DNA from: Propionibacterium sp.
GTDB taxonomy: Bacteria > Actinomycetota > Actinomycetes > Propionibacteriales > Propionibacteriaceae
Direction of reading: 5' to 3'
DNA: 13,790 bases
Assembly (NCBI GenBank): GCA_022837595.1
Contig: JALHFX010000053.1
Location: 1-13,790 of the forward strand
Positions 6,019-13,705 of this stretch are shown piece after piece. The notes beneath the pieces are model-generated. The model did no database searches and was not told the origin of the DNA. It worked only from the letters and a program-made list of their open reading frames with translations. Each line of letters begins with the position of its first letter. The stretch's first letter is position 1. A program made the position numbers and the translations under genes.

Positions 6019-7731
6019 ATGGCTCTTGAAATGGACCGGCGCCAATACGCCGAACTGCACGGCCCCACCACCGGTGACGGTGTTCGCTTGGCTGACACTG
6101 AGCTGGTTGCTCGCGTCGAGAAGGACCTGACCGTCTACGGTGAGGAGGTGTCATTCGGCGGCGGCAAGGTGATCCGCGATGGCATGGGCCAGTACTCCCG
6201 TTCCCACGACGAGTATCAGATTCCTGATCTCGTCATTACAAATGCCATGATCATCGATTACTCAGGCATTTACACAGCCGATATTGCAGTCAAAGATGGC
6301 CGCATCCTCAAGATTGGCAACGCAGGCAATCCAGACATCCAAGACGACGTCGACATCGTTGTTGGCGTTGGTACCGAAGTGATCGGCGGCGAGGGCAAGA
6401 TCGTCACCGCAGGCGCAGTCGACAGCCACATTCACTTCATCTCCCCTGGTCAGATCGAGGCAGCTCTGGATAACGGAACCACCACTCTCGTTGGTGGCGG
6501 CTCTGGCCCTGTTGACTCGACGAACGCCACGACTGTCACCTCTGGTGTCGCCAACATCAAGACCATGATCAAGGCATCTGAGGATTTCCCGATAAACGTA
6601 GGCTTCCTCGGCAAGGGTCATGCGGCGGACCCGGAGCTGCTGCGTGAGCAGATCCGTGCAGGTGCCATTGGTCTGAAGATCCATGAGGACTGGGGATCGA
6701 CTGCCAACGCCATCGATGTGGCGCTCTCGGTTGCTGACGAGATGGACATCCAGGTGGCCATCCACACCGACACCCTGAATGAAGGTGGTTTTGCCGACAA
6801 CACCATCGCCGCCTTCAAGGACCGTGTGATCCACACTTTCCACACCGAAGGTGCCGGCGGAGGCCACGCCCCCGACATCCTGAAGGTTGCCGGCCTGCCC
6901 CACGTGCTGCCTGCTTCCACCAACCCGACGCTGCCCTACACGGTCAACACGATGGACGAGCACCTTGACATGATCATGGTGTGCCATCATCTGAACCCTG
7001 ATCTGCCGGAAGACGTCGCGTTCGCTGACTCACGTATCCGCAAGGAAACCATTGCTGCTGAGGACGTTCTGCACGACATGGGGGTCATGTCGATCACCTC
7101 GTCCGACTCCCAGGCAATGGGACGTATTGGCGAAGTTGTACTGCGTACGTGGCAGGTCGCGCATCGTATGAAGGCTCAACGAGGTCCGCTCGAAGGTGAC
7201 TCCGAGGGCAATGACAACAATCGCATCAAGCGCTACATCGCGAAGTACACCATCAACCCGGCAATAGCTGCGGGTATCGCCGATAACGTTGGCTCGGTTG
7301 AAGAGGGCAAACTGGCTGATCTTGTCATCTGGAGCCCCGCCTACTTCGGTGTCAAGCCCGACATCGTTCTCAAGAGCGGTTTCGTGGTGCGCTCGATCAT
7401 GGGTGATTCCAATGCATCCATTCCGACGCCGCAGCCTCGCACCATGCGCTACTCGTACGCTGCTCGCGGCAAGGCCGTCGGCGAGCGTTCGGTGACATTC
7501 CTGCCGACGGCAGCGCTCGAAGCTGGGCTACCGGACGAGCTGGGCATGAGCCGTACTTTCTTGGAAGCCAAGAACATGCGCAAGATCAGCAAGGCTGACA
7601 TGAAGTTGAACGATGCAACTCCAGGGATTGAGGTTGACCCGGAGACTTACGAAGTCACCGTCGACGGGGAGCTCATTACCTCTGAGCCGGCTGACGTCCT
7701 GCCGATGGCTCAACGCTATTTCCTGTTCTGA
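6019..7731 (+). CDS. ureC: Urease alpha (catalytic) subunit
   Basis: A 570-aa catalytic subunit of normal length. All active-site residues known from Klebsiella urease can be placed, shifted by three: nickel ligands His137 and His139 (DSHIHF), the carbamylated bridging Lys220 (GLKIHEDWG), His249, His275 and Asp363 (TSSDSQAMG). The flap residues Cys322 and His323 (MVCHHLNP) are also present. The N-terminal RRQYAELHGPTTGD and C-terminal ADVLPMAQRYFLF are family-typical. The enzyme should therefore be active once nickel is inserted by UreD, UreE, UreF and UreG. AGGAGA (6006-6011) lies seven bases before ATG 6019. A strong hairpin follows the stop codon within 30 nt and separates this gene from the accessory genes. 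Confidence 0.99.
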   Translation: MALEMDRRQYAELHGPTTGDGVRLADTELVARVEKDLTVYGEEVSFGGGKVIRDGMGQYSRSHDEYQIPDLVITNAMIIDYSGIYTADIAVKDGRILKIGNAGNPDIQDDVDIVVGVGTEVIGGEGKIVTAGAVDSHIHFISPGQIEAALDNGTTTLVGGGSGPVDSTNATTVTSGVANIKTMIKASEDFPINVGFLGKGHAADPELLREQIRAGAIGLKIHEDWGSTANAIDVALSVADEMDIQVAIHTDTLNEGGFADNTIAAFKDRVIHTFHTEGAGGGHAPDILKVAGLPHVLPASTNPTLPYTVNTMDEHLDMIMVCHHLNPDLPEDVAFADSRIRKETIAAEDVLHDMGVMSITSSDSQAMGRIGEVVLRTWQVAHRMKAQRGPLEGDSEGNDNNRIKRYIAKYTINPAIAAGIADNVGSVEEGKLADLVIWSPAYFGVKPDIVLKSGFVVRSIMGDSNASIPTPQPRTMRYSYAARGKAVGERSVTFLPTAALEAGLPDELGMSRTFLEAKNMRKISKADMKLNDATPGIEVDPETYEVTVDGELITSEPADVLPMAQRYFLF

Positions 7732-7758
7732 GTATCATCGGATATTCAGCTGAACTCG

Positions 7759-7790
7759 CAAGAGGGTGGAGGTCCGCCTCCACCCTCTTG
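7759..7790 (+). terminator. Strong hairpin between ureC and ureE, possible partial terminator
   Basis: A perfect 14-bp stem, CAAGAGGGTGGAGG (7759-7772) with CCTCCACCCTCTTG (7777-7790), has the tetraloop TCCG. No run of T follows (TAGCTTCG), so complete intrinsic termination is doubtful. It could attenuate transcription into ureEFGD or stabilise the 3' end of a processed transporter-ureABC mRNA. Either would give less accessory protein than structural subunits. Confidence 0.8.
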
Positions 7791-7830
7791 TAGCTTCGAA
7801 AAAGAAGCCCTAATTGCTACCAAGGAAGCC

Positions 7831-8307
7831 ATGATTGTTACCGAGATTGTTGAGAACCTTGCTGATCTGCCTGGGGATGTTGTCACTGACCTGAAGATTG
7901 ACTACGTCGTATTCGACAATGAAGAGCGATTGAAGCGGGTCCAGCGCGCTCAGACTGAAGGCGGCGAAGAGATCGCCCTGCGCTTTCCCAGCGATTTCCG
8001 TGAGGTATCAGCAGGCGACGTGCTGTACCGCGATGGTGAACGAATCATTGTGGCCAAGATCGCCCCAGTTGATGTGCTGATCATCAGGCCTCGCACCATC
8101 CGTGAGATGGGCACGGTGGCTCATACACTCGGAAACCGGCATTTGCAGGCCCAGTTCTTTGCCGACGATCACGGTTTCGAAGGGTCCGTGATGGTGGTTC
8201 GCTATGACCACACCGTCGAACACACCTTGGAACATCTGGGAGTTCCCTTCGAACGCGCCAAACGAGAGATGCCCGCTGCTTTCCGCCATGCCGAACACAG
8301 CCACTGA
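7831..8307 (+). CDS. ureE: Urease accessory protein, nickel chaperone
   Basis: A 158-aa homologue of UreE, the metallochaperone that binds nickel at its dimer interface and passes it to the UreG-containing activation complex. The N-terminal domain begins MIVTEIVENL, has the RVQRAQTEGGEEIALRF strand region, and is followed by the metal-binding domain with HTLGNRHLQAQF (98-109; His104 is the expected interface ligand). The His-rich tail of some UreE proteins is reduced to HAEHSH, so nickel storage is probably minor. AAGGAA (7822-7827) lies just before ATG 7831. It is separated from ureC by a 99-nt gap with the hairpin, and its 3' end overlaps ureF by 20 nt. Confidence 0.95.
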   Translation: MIVTEIVENLADLPGDVVTDLKIDYVVFDNEERLKRVQRAQTEGGEEIALRFPSDFREVSAGDVLYRDGERIIVAKIAPVDVLIIRPRTIREMGTVAHTLGNRHLQAQFFADDHGFEGSVMVVRYDHTVEHTLEHLGVPFERAKREMPAAFRHAEHSH

Positions 8308-9007
8308 ACTCCGAACCAAGCTGATCACTTGGCACTTGACCGACTCGGCACTGCCGACCGGTAGTTTCGCCCACTCGGCAGGAATGGAGACCTTTATCCA
8401 GTCGGGTCAGATCGACGATGCAAAATCGTACGGTCGCTGGCTGGCAACGTATCTTTACCAGGCAAGTTTCAACGAAGCTTTGGCGGTTCGGCTGAGCATG
8501 GATTTGGCTGCCAGCGAGTTGAGTGATACGGAGAAGATCTCCCAGTTGTCGCAGCTTGATCAGCTATGTCACGCGAGTCAGACCCCTCGTCAGGTTCGAC
8601 AGTCGATGAATGCCATGGGCAAACGAATGGCACGCGTGGTTGCCATCACGGTTTCGGACGCGTTCCTGGTCAACGAATATGCCGAGGGAATCAGCGAAAA
8701 CCGTTACCACGGAAATCCTGGAATCGCCGCCGGCTTGGCTTTTGGTTGTGCAGGAGTTTCAACCATTGATGGGGTTCATGCGTACCTGCTCCAGATGGCA
8801 AATTCGATGACTCAAAACGCCATTCGCGCTATCCCGCTCGGCCAAGACGCGGGCCAGCGGACACTCGTGGGGGCCTACGAGCATATTGAACGATCGGCGC
8901 AGTTGGCAATGCGTCACACTATTGCGGAACTTGGGGTCGTGGCACCAGCCATCGAAATCTCTCAAATGCAGCACGAAGGCTTGCACGCACGAATGTTTAT
9001 GTCCTAA
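8288..9007 (+). CDS. ureF: Urease accessory protein UreF
   Basis: A 239-aa all-helical accessory protein; UreF bridges UreD and UreG on the apo-urease and acts as a checkpoint for GTP-dependent nickel insertion. I start it at ATG 8288, because the protein from there (MPNTATELRTKLITWHLTDSALPTGSFAHSAGMETF) matches the family N-terminus, whereas the open frame upstream lies inside ureE. Recognisable features are DSALPTGSFAHS near residue 19, NENRYHGNPG-like and GIAAGLAFG-type segments in the middle, and NAIRAIPLGQ toward the C-terminus. The start overlaps the end of ureE by 20 nt and lacks a clear Shine-Dalgarno, so translation is probably coupled to ureE. Confidence 0.95.
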   Translation: MPNTATELRTKLITWHLTDSALPTGSFAHSAGMETFIQSGQIDDAKSYGRWLATYLYQASFNEALAVRLSMDLAASELSDTEKISQLSQLDQLCHASQTPRQVRQSMNAMGKRMARVVAITVSDAFLVNEYAEGISENRYHGNPGIAAGLAFGCAGVSTIDGVHAYLLQMANSMTQNAIRAIPLGQDAGQRTLVGAYEHIERSAQLAMRHTIAELGVVAPAIEISQMQHEGLHARMFMS

Positions 9008-9026
9008 CGGGCACGGGAAGGGAATT

Positions 9027-9644
9027 ATGAGCAACCTGATCAAAATCGGAGTCGGCGGACCTGTCGGCTCCGGCAAGACGGCCCTGATCGAGCGCATCAC
9101 CCGCGCAATGTCAGAAGAGGTCTCGATGGCCGCGATCACCAACGACATCTACACAACAGAGGACGCGAAGATTCTGGCCAGGGACGGTGTGCTCCCAGTT
9201 GACCGAATCATCGGCGTCGAGACCGGCGGCTGTCCGCACACCGCAATCCGCGAGGACACCTCCATGAATGAGGCTGCCATCGAGGAGCTGCTTGAACGCC
9301 ATCCCGATCTGCAGGTCGTCTTCGTCGAGTCCGGTGGCGACAACCTGTCTGCCACGTTCAGCCCAGAGCTGGTGGATTTCTCCATCTACGTTATCGACGT
9401 GGCCCAAGGTGAAAAGATTCCGCGCAAGGCGGGTCAGGGCATGATCAAGTCCGATCTGTTCGTGATCAACAAAACAGACTTGGCGCCTTACGTTGGTGCA
9501 AATCTGCAAGTGATGGAGCGCGACTCGAAGGAATTTCGTGGGGACAAGCCTTTCGTCTTCACCAATCTCAAGACCGACGAAGGTCTCGATAAGGTGATCG
9601 AGTGGATTCGTCGGGATGTCCTCATGGAAGATCTCGCCAGCTGA
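9027..9644 (+). CDS. ureG: Urease accessory GTPase
   Basis: A 205-aa SIMIBI-class GTPase that powers nickel delivery to urease. The P-loop GPVGSGKT is at 11-18. The metal-binding Cys-Pro-His motif is at 69-71 in TGGCPHTAIRED. ESGGDNLSATFSPEL is at 101-115, and the guanine-specificity motif NKTD is at 148-151. All key elements are intact. The start is ATG 9027, preceded by AAGGGA (9018-9023). A longer open frame extends into ureF, but the P-loop distance and the family N-terminus (MSNLIKIGVGGPVG) support 9027. Its stop codon overlaps the ureD start. Confidence 0.98.
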   Translation: MSNLIKIGVGGPVGSGKTALIERITRAMSEEVSMAAITNDIYTTEDAKILARDGVLPVDRIIGVETGGCPHTAIREDTSMNEAAIEELLERHPDLQVVFVESGGDNLSATFSPELVDFSIYVIDVAQGEKIPRKAGQGMIKSDLFVINKTDLAPYVGANLQVMERDSKEFRGDKPFVFTNLKTDEGLDKVIEWIRRDVLMEDLAS

Positions 9645-10522
9645 TGTGGACTCTCCCCGCCGACATCTTCAGCCATCACCCGCCCCGTGAAGAAACCGGC
9701 ATCCTGGAATTGGGGGTTGGAATCAGCGGAGGCAGGTCTGTCGTCAAGCAGCAGTATTTCACTAGAGCGCTGAAAGTAGTCCGAACCCACTACTTGGACG
9801 ACACCGGTCAGGCCTATGTCACGATCGTTAATCCCGGCGGTGGCTATGTCGGGGGAGATGCCTATCGCATCGAAGTCGAGGTCGAGCATGATGCATCCTT
9901 GCTTCTGACAGACCAGTCGGCCGTAAAGGTCTACCGCACGCCGAACGACTACGTTGTACAGAATATGCATGTCAAGGTCGGGGACTGCGCCGTCTTGGAG
10001 TACATCCCAGATCAGCTGATTCTCTATCGGGACGCCGACTACAGGCAGCAGATCACCGCCGATGTGCACCCCAATGGTTCCCTGCTGATGTCTGAAATCA
10101 TCACGCCTGGGTGGTCCCCGGACGGTGGCAAGTTCCTGTATGACCAAGCTTTCTTGCGGAATGTGGTCACGGTCGGCGGAAAGCTGGAGATCATCGACAA
10201 TCTCAAACTCAATCCGACTGGAAGTGATTTCCGCAGCCACCGTGAATACGTCATGGCTGGGCGTACTCACATCTCGACTGTGATCTGTCTGGAACCCGGC
10301 CTGACCGATAATCATATCGATCAGGTAAGGGATCTTGTACGATCCCATGAGGGCGGCGAGTCGGCATTGTGGGGATCAGTATCGCGCACCAATAGCGCAG
10401 GTTTCATCGTCCGGGCACTGGCAAACCGAACCGAAGAACTAATGCACCTTAGTACTTCGCTCGCCAACTTTGTTCGTGCGGAGTTTCGTGGTCAAAGGCC
10501 AATCCTTCTGCGCAAGTACTGA
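9644..10522 (+). CDS. ureD: Urease accessory protein UreD (UreH)
   Basis: A 292-aa scaffold that binds apo-urease and recruits UreF and UreG for nickel insertion. Family features are GGRSVVKQQYFTRALKV near the start, TIVNPGGGYVGGDAY, LLTDQSAVKVYRT, EYIPDQLILYRDADYRQ, and GWSPDGGKF in the middle. ATG 9644 shares its A with the TGA of ureG, so the two are probably translationally coupled; this start also matches the family N-terminus. It is the last gene of the urease operon. No strong terminator is seen after it. Confidence 0.95.
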   Translation: MWTLPADIFSHHPPREETGILELGVGISGGRSVVKQQYFTRALKVVRTHYLDDTGQAYVTIVNPGGGYVGGDAYRIEVEVEHDASLLLTDQSAVKVYRTPNDYVVQNMHVKVGDCAVLEYIPDQLILYRDADYRQQITADVHPNGSLLMSEIITPGWSPDGGKFLYDQAFLRNVVTVGGKLEIIDNLKLNPTGSDFRSHREYVMAGRTHISTVICLEPGLTDNHIDQVRDLVRSHEGGESALWGSVSRTNSAGFIVRALANRTEELMHLSTSLANFVRAEFRGQRPILLRKY

Positions 10523-10606
10523 CCGCTCCAGCGTAACTCGCGCCGCGGACGTCATGAGCCACCCAGCGCCTCAGGGCAAACTCATTACCACCACACCAAC
10601 CAGCAT

Positions 10607-10760
10607 GAGGACAATTACAACCGGAAATTGGTGGATTATTTCAGCCACGGGTCGAGGTGCTCAAACGAGTGGTTGCTCTGGACCTGCTCGTTATCGACGG
10701 CTAGTTCCTTACCGCGCCCTCATATGACCACGTCAAGCACCTGCACGCGCTCATCGTCCA
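10607..10760 (+). pseudogene. Possible decayed IS21-type IstB fragment
   Basis: Two short frames read like a broken IstB (helper ATPase of IS21-family transposition). DNYNRKLVDYF (from about 10610) is in one frame. RVEVLKRVVALDLLVIDG (10648-10701) is in another, then stop TAG, then FLTAPS. Intact IstB proteins have a similar run, with RKLL, LDLLVIDDF/W and LxP. A frameshift and a stop codon separate the parts, and neither end of an insertion sequence is visible. The match rests on memory of the family and is short; chance similarity cannot be excluded. Confidence 0.3.
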
Positions 10761-10805
10761 TTCGCTAACGAGGTCAAGGCCGCGCGGGACGTCGACCCCG
10801 AACAC

Positions 10806-10870
10806 TTGCTAACGACATATCGGCGACTATCGTTGAATCGTTCAACATCAACGGTTGGCAGGAGGTCACC
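10806..10870 (+). promoter_or_regulatory. padR promoter region with palindromic operator
   Basis: The perfect inverted repeat GTTGAA-TCG-TTCAAC (10832-10846) lies 24 bases before the padR start. A second, overlapping pair CGTTGA (10831-10836)/TCAACG (10848-10853) is also present. PadR proteins commonly bind palindromes in their own promoters, so autoregulation is likely. -10 and -35 boxes are not clear; GACTAT (10825-10830) is a weak -10 candidate. The ribosome-binding site AGGAGG (10860-10865) is strong. Confidence 0.55.
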
Positions 10871-11449
10871 ATGAACAGGGCGTTCTCAGGGCAAGGGTTC
10901 AGTGGGCATCGGGCAAGCTTCGGGTTTGGGTCGGGGATGCGCGGGCCCGGCATGGGTGAAGTGTTTGACCAGCTGCGTGCTGCCTTCGAAGATCGGGGTC
11001 CCGGACGTCGGATGGCGCGGGGCGATGTGCGCTCAGCGGTCGTCGCTTTGCTGGCTGAGCAGCCGATGCACGGCTATCAGATCATCACGGAGATCGCGCA
11101 GCGCAGCGACGGTGCCTGGAAACCGAGTGCGGGATCGGTCTATCCGACGTTGCAGCAACTGGCCGACGAAGGTCTTGTTGTCGCGGCGGAGTCCGAGGGA
11201 CGCAAGACGTACACGCTGACCGATGCCGGCAGGGACGAGGCTGAGCAGGCCATCGACGCGCCGGCTCCGTGGGAGCTGCCCGGTGCCCGCGGCGGGCTCT
11301 ACGAGACAGGGCTTCCGCATTCCGGAATCTCACTGGCGCAGGCGACTGCACAGGTCGCCAGGACCGGGACTGCGGACCAGATCGCCGAGGCTGTGACGGT
11401 GCTGGACGACGCACGTCGTAGCCTCTACGCGATCCTCGCGAAGGAGTGA
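10871..11449 (+). CDS. PadR-family transcriptional regulator
   Basis: A 192-aa predicted DNA-binding repressor. The winged-helix domain begins at about residue 52 with DVRSAVVALLAEQPMHGYQI, the PMHGY turn typical of PadR. It continues with W83 and KPSAGSVYPTLQQLADEGLV, then the wing GRKTYTLTDAGR (110-121). The first 45 residues are Gly/Phe/Arg-rich and not part of the conserved domain. Residues beyond about 130 form a shorter C-terminal region of the kind used for dimerisation. ATG 10871 is set by AGGAGG five bases upstream. The stop overlaps the start of the kinase-like gene by four bases (GTGA), so the two genes form an operon and that gene is a likely regulatory target. The inducing ligand is unknown. 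Confidence 0.93.
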   Translation: MNRAFSGQGFSGHRASFGFGSGMRGPGMGEVFDQLRAAFEDRGPGRRMARGDVRSAVVALLAEQPMHGYQIITEIAQRSDGAWKPSAGSVYPTLQQLADEGLVVAAESEGRKTYTLTDAGRDEAEQAIDAPAPWELPGARGGLYETGLPHSGISLAQATAQVARTGTADQIAEAVTVLDDARRSLYAILAKE

Positions 11450-13098
11450 GCGCGCAATCGTCCGCGAACGTGGGCCGGGCCGACAAGTCCCGGCGCCGCA
11501 TCGCGGGTCCCCGTTACCGTCGCATCCTGTGGTTCGCGGCGCGGCTCATCGCGCGCGTGTGGTGGTTCGACCTAGCGCTGCCGCGGATCGGTCTGGGTGC
11601 CTATAGCACACGCACCCAGTCCAGGAGGATGCGCAAGCTCGCGAAACAGTTCCGCACCTTTGCCGTCGAACTCGGCGGGTTGATGATCAAGGTCGGGCAG
11701 TTCATGTCGTCGCGGCTGGACGTCTTGCCGCCTGAGATCACCAAGGAGTTGGCGGGCCTGCAAGACGAGGTCCCGGCCGCTTCCTTCGACGAGATCCGAA
11801 TCCTTGCTGAACAGGAACTCGGTGTTCCGCTGGAACGCGCCTACGCATCGTTCGAGCCCGACCCCGTGGCCGCCGCCTCGCTGGGACAGGCGCACCGAGC
11901 GAGGCTGGCCCCCAGCGATGCGAGGCTCGTCGGTTTCACCGATGTCATCGTCAAGGTGCAGCGCCCCGGGATCGGGGACATCGTCAACATTGATCTGGCC
12001 GCCCTGCGGGTGATCGCCCGGTGGCTGCGACGCTCCCACGCGGTCGCCGCGCACGTGGATGTGCCTGCGCTGGTAGAAGAGTTCGCACGCACCAGCATGG
12101 AGGAGGTCGATTACCTGCACGAGGGCGCCAACGCCGAACGGTTCGCTGAACGGTTTGCCGATGACCCCCGCGTCGGATATCCCGAGGTGGTCTGGGAACG
12201 GACCACGCGCAAGGTCTTGACACTCTCGAACGTCACGGCCATCAAGATCACCGACACCGAGGCCATCCGCGCCGCCGGCATCGACCCGGCGGAGGTGGCC
12301 GACACGCTGGCCGAGGTGATGCTTGAACAGCTGTTCGGTGACGGTTTCTTCCACGCCGACCCGCATCCCGGCAACCTATTCGTGACCCCGCATCCGAAAT
12401 GGCAGGACGTCGCGGAGCGTACCTGGACGCTCACGTTCGTCGACTTCGGCATGATGGCCGACATCCCGGACAAGCTCAGGGACAACCTGCGCCACCTGCT
12501 CATCGCCATCGCCTCCCGGGACGGGAAGGGACTGGTCGAGGCCATGGGGCAGATCGGCGTACTGCTTCCCGACGCCGACCCCCAGGCACTGGAACGGGCT
12601 GTGACAGCGGTGTTCGACCGCTTCGCAGGCATGGGCTTTTCCGAGCTGCAGAGGGTTGATCCAAGCGAGTTCCGGGACTTCGCCAGTGAGTTCGGCGATG
12701 TCATGCGTTCGCTGCCGTTCCAGTTCCCACAGAACTTCCTGCTCATCATCCGCGCCATGGCGTTGATGTCTGGCGTGTGTTCCGGCCTCGACCCGCGTTT
12801 CAACATCTGGCATGCCATTGAGCCGTTCGCCGAGCAGCTCACTCGCGATCAGGGCACCCGACTGGTCACCGACCTGGCACGGCAGGTGCTCGACACCGCC
12901 GGAATCATTTGGCGAATGCCCGGCAGACTCGACGACCTGATCGACCGATTCGACGAGGGTCGTATTGCCGTCGACACGGCCCGACTCGAGAAGCGTCTCG
13001 ACCGGTTGGAGCGGCTGCTGCGCCGGACGATCGCGGTCGGGGCCATCAGCGGGCTGGTCATCGCCGCAACCCGGCGTCGGCACGATGGTGCGAACTGA
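11446..13098 (+). CDS. ABC1/AarF/UbiB-type atypical kinase
   Basis: A 550-aa protein of the UbiB/ABC1 atypical kinase family, linked elsewhere to isoprenoid-quinone or lipid homeostasis. The hallmark N-terminal KxGQ motif is at 82-85 (KVGQFMSSRLDVLP). The Ala-rich nucleotide loop AAASLGQAH is at 142-150. Also present are the ATP-binding Lys170 in VIVKVQRPG, Glu219/220 in MEEVDYLHEGANAERF, the catalytic-loop region HADPHPGN (303-310), and DFG (333-335). The C-terminus ends with a short hydrophobic stretch (VGAISGLVIAA) that may touch the membrane. The GTG start at 11446 overlaps the padR stop; AAGGA immediately precedes it, closer than usual, so GTG 11470 is a possible alternative. The substrate is unknown, and family members have low or unconventional kinase activity. 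Confidence 0.92.
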   Translation: MSAQSSANVGRADKSRRRIAGPRYRRILWFAARLIARVWWFDLALPRIGLGAYSTRTQSRRMRKLAKQFRTFAVELGGLMIKVGQFMSSRLDVLPPEITKELAGLQDEVPAASFDEIRILAEQELGVPLERAYASFEPDPVAAASLGQAHRARLAPSDARLVGFTDVIVKVQRPGIGDIVNIDLAALRVIARWLRRSHAVAAHVDVPALVEEFARTSMEEVDYLHEGANAERFAERFADDPRVGYPEVVWERTTRKVLTLSNVTAIKITDTEAIRAAGIDPAEVADTLAEVMLEQLFGDGFFHADPHPGNLFVTPHPKWQDVAERTWTLTFVDFGMMADIPDKLRDNLRHLLIAIASRDGKGLVEAMGQIGVLLPDADPQALERAVTAVFDRFAGMGFSELQRVDPSEFRDFASEFGDVMRSLPFQFPQNFLLIIRAMALMSGVCSGLDPRFNIWHAIEPFAEQLTRDQGTRLVTDLARQVLDTAGIIWRMPGRLDDLIDRFDEGRIAVDTARLEKRLDRLERLLRRTIAVGAISGLVIAATRRRHDGAN

Positions 13099-13250
13099 GG
13101 GTCTCAGCCGCTGCACGGCGTCCACTCGACTTGGGGCACGCGGGAGCGAGCACCATTTGCCTCACTAGTAGAGCGTCGCTGCTAGTTGTTTGGGTATAGG
13201 TGGAGTTTGATCCGGGCGTTATTGCTGGTGAATTGTCGGTTGATCTACGG
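13099..13250. other. Gene-free spacer after aarF/ubiB-like gene
   Basis: I see no supported gene, RNA or strong terminator here. Short open frames that run through it extend from inside the upstream gene in other frames. Confidence 0.45.
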
Positions 13251-13426
13251 CTACCGGTAGTCGCAGCGGCTGCCGATTTGCTCGCCCGTGGCCCCAGCGG
13301 CTACCGATAATCGCAGCGGCTACCGATTTGCTCGCCCGTGGTCCCAGCGGCTACCGATAATCGCAGCGGCTGCCGATTTGCTCGCCTGTAATCCCAGAAG
13401 CTACCGATAGTCGCAACGGCTGCCGG
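13251..13426. repeat. Intergenic repeat array 1, 50-bp period
   Basis: Three full 50-bp units (13251-13300, 13301-13350, 13351-13400) begin CTACCG and end CCCAGCGG or CCCAGAAG. A partial fourth follows (13401-13426). Each full unit holds two copies of a core like AGCGGCTACCGA or its variant AGCGGCTGCCGA, so core-to-core spacing alternates 19 and 31 bp. Copies differ by a few substitutions, with no unique spacers. Open frames through it are artefacts of the period. Confidence 0.9.
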
Positions 13427-13438
13427 ACATTCGGTAGC
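13400..13438. repeat. Inverted repeat at the junction of the two arrays
   Basis: GCTACCGA (13400-13407) and TCGGTAGC (13431-13438) are exact reverse complements 23 nt apart. They mark the point where the core motif changes orientation between array 1 and array 2. Confidence 0.75.
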
Positions 13439-13450
13439 TAGCGCGATTAG

Positions 13451-13585
13451 CGGTAGCTGCTGTGTGGTGGCCTGTGCTTTTCGGTAGCTGCTGTTTGGTG
13501 GCCTGTGCTTTTCGGTAGCTGCTGTTTGGTGGCCTGTGCTTTTCGGTAGCTGCTGTTTGGTGGCCCGTGTTTTTCGGTAGCCGCT
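13451..13585. repeat. Intergenic repeat array 2, 31-bp period, opposite orientation
   Basis: CGGTAGC recurs at 13451, 13482, 13513, 13544 and 13575, exactly 31 bp apart: four units plus a partial. Each unit continues TGCTGTTTGGTGGCCTGTGC or a close variant and ends in a T-run. TCGGTAGCCGCT (13574-13585) is the exact reverse complement of the array 1 core AGCGGCTACCGA. The 31-bp distance matches the longer spacing of array 1. No cas genes and no variable spacers are present. Confidence 0.9.
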
Positions 13586-13705
13586 GCCCGACGCACACCC
13601 ACAGCATCGCGGCAGCGTCCGCACCGGGATCCGCAGCCCGCACCGATCAGCTCATCGTTCAAAGACCCGACCAGCCTCGACCTTTGGTGCAACAATCGGA
13701 CTGTG
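13586..13705. promoter_or_regulatory. Upstream region of probable yqgE-like gene
   Basis: No gene is visible here. AACAAT at 13691-13696 is a weak -10 candidate seven bases before GTG 13703. No Shine-Dalgarno precedes the start, so a leaderless mRNA is possible. The evidence is weak. Confidence 0.3.

Noticed and set aside
8204..8287. Upstream extension of ureF
   Set aside because: The added residues lie wholly within ureE, and the family N-terminus matches the start at 8288.
8886..9026. Upstream extension of ureG
   Set aside because: It lies within ureF. ATG 9027 has a ribosome-binding site and the correct distance to the P-loop.
13251..13585. CRISPR array or repeat protein gene
   Set aside because: The 31-bp and 50-bp units are contiguous with no unique spacers. 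Neither period is a multiple of three, so frames shift from unit to unit. The long frames have no start signals.
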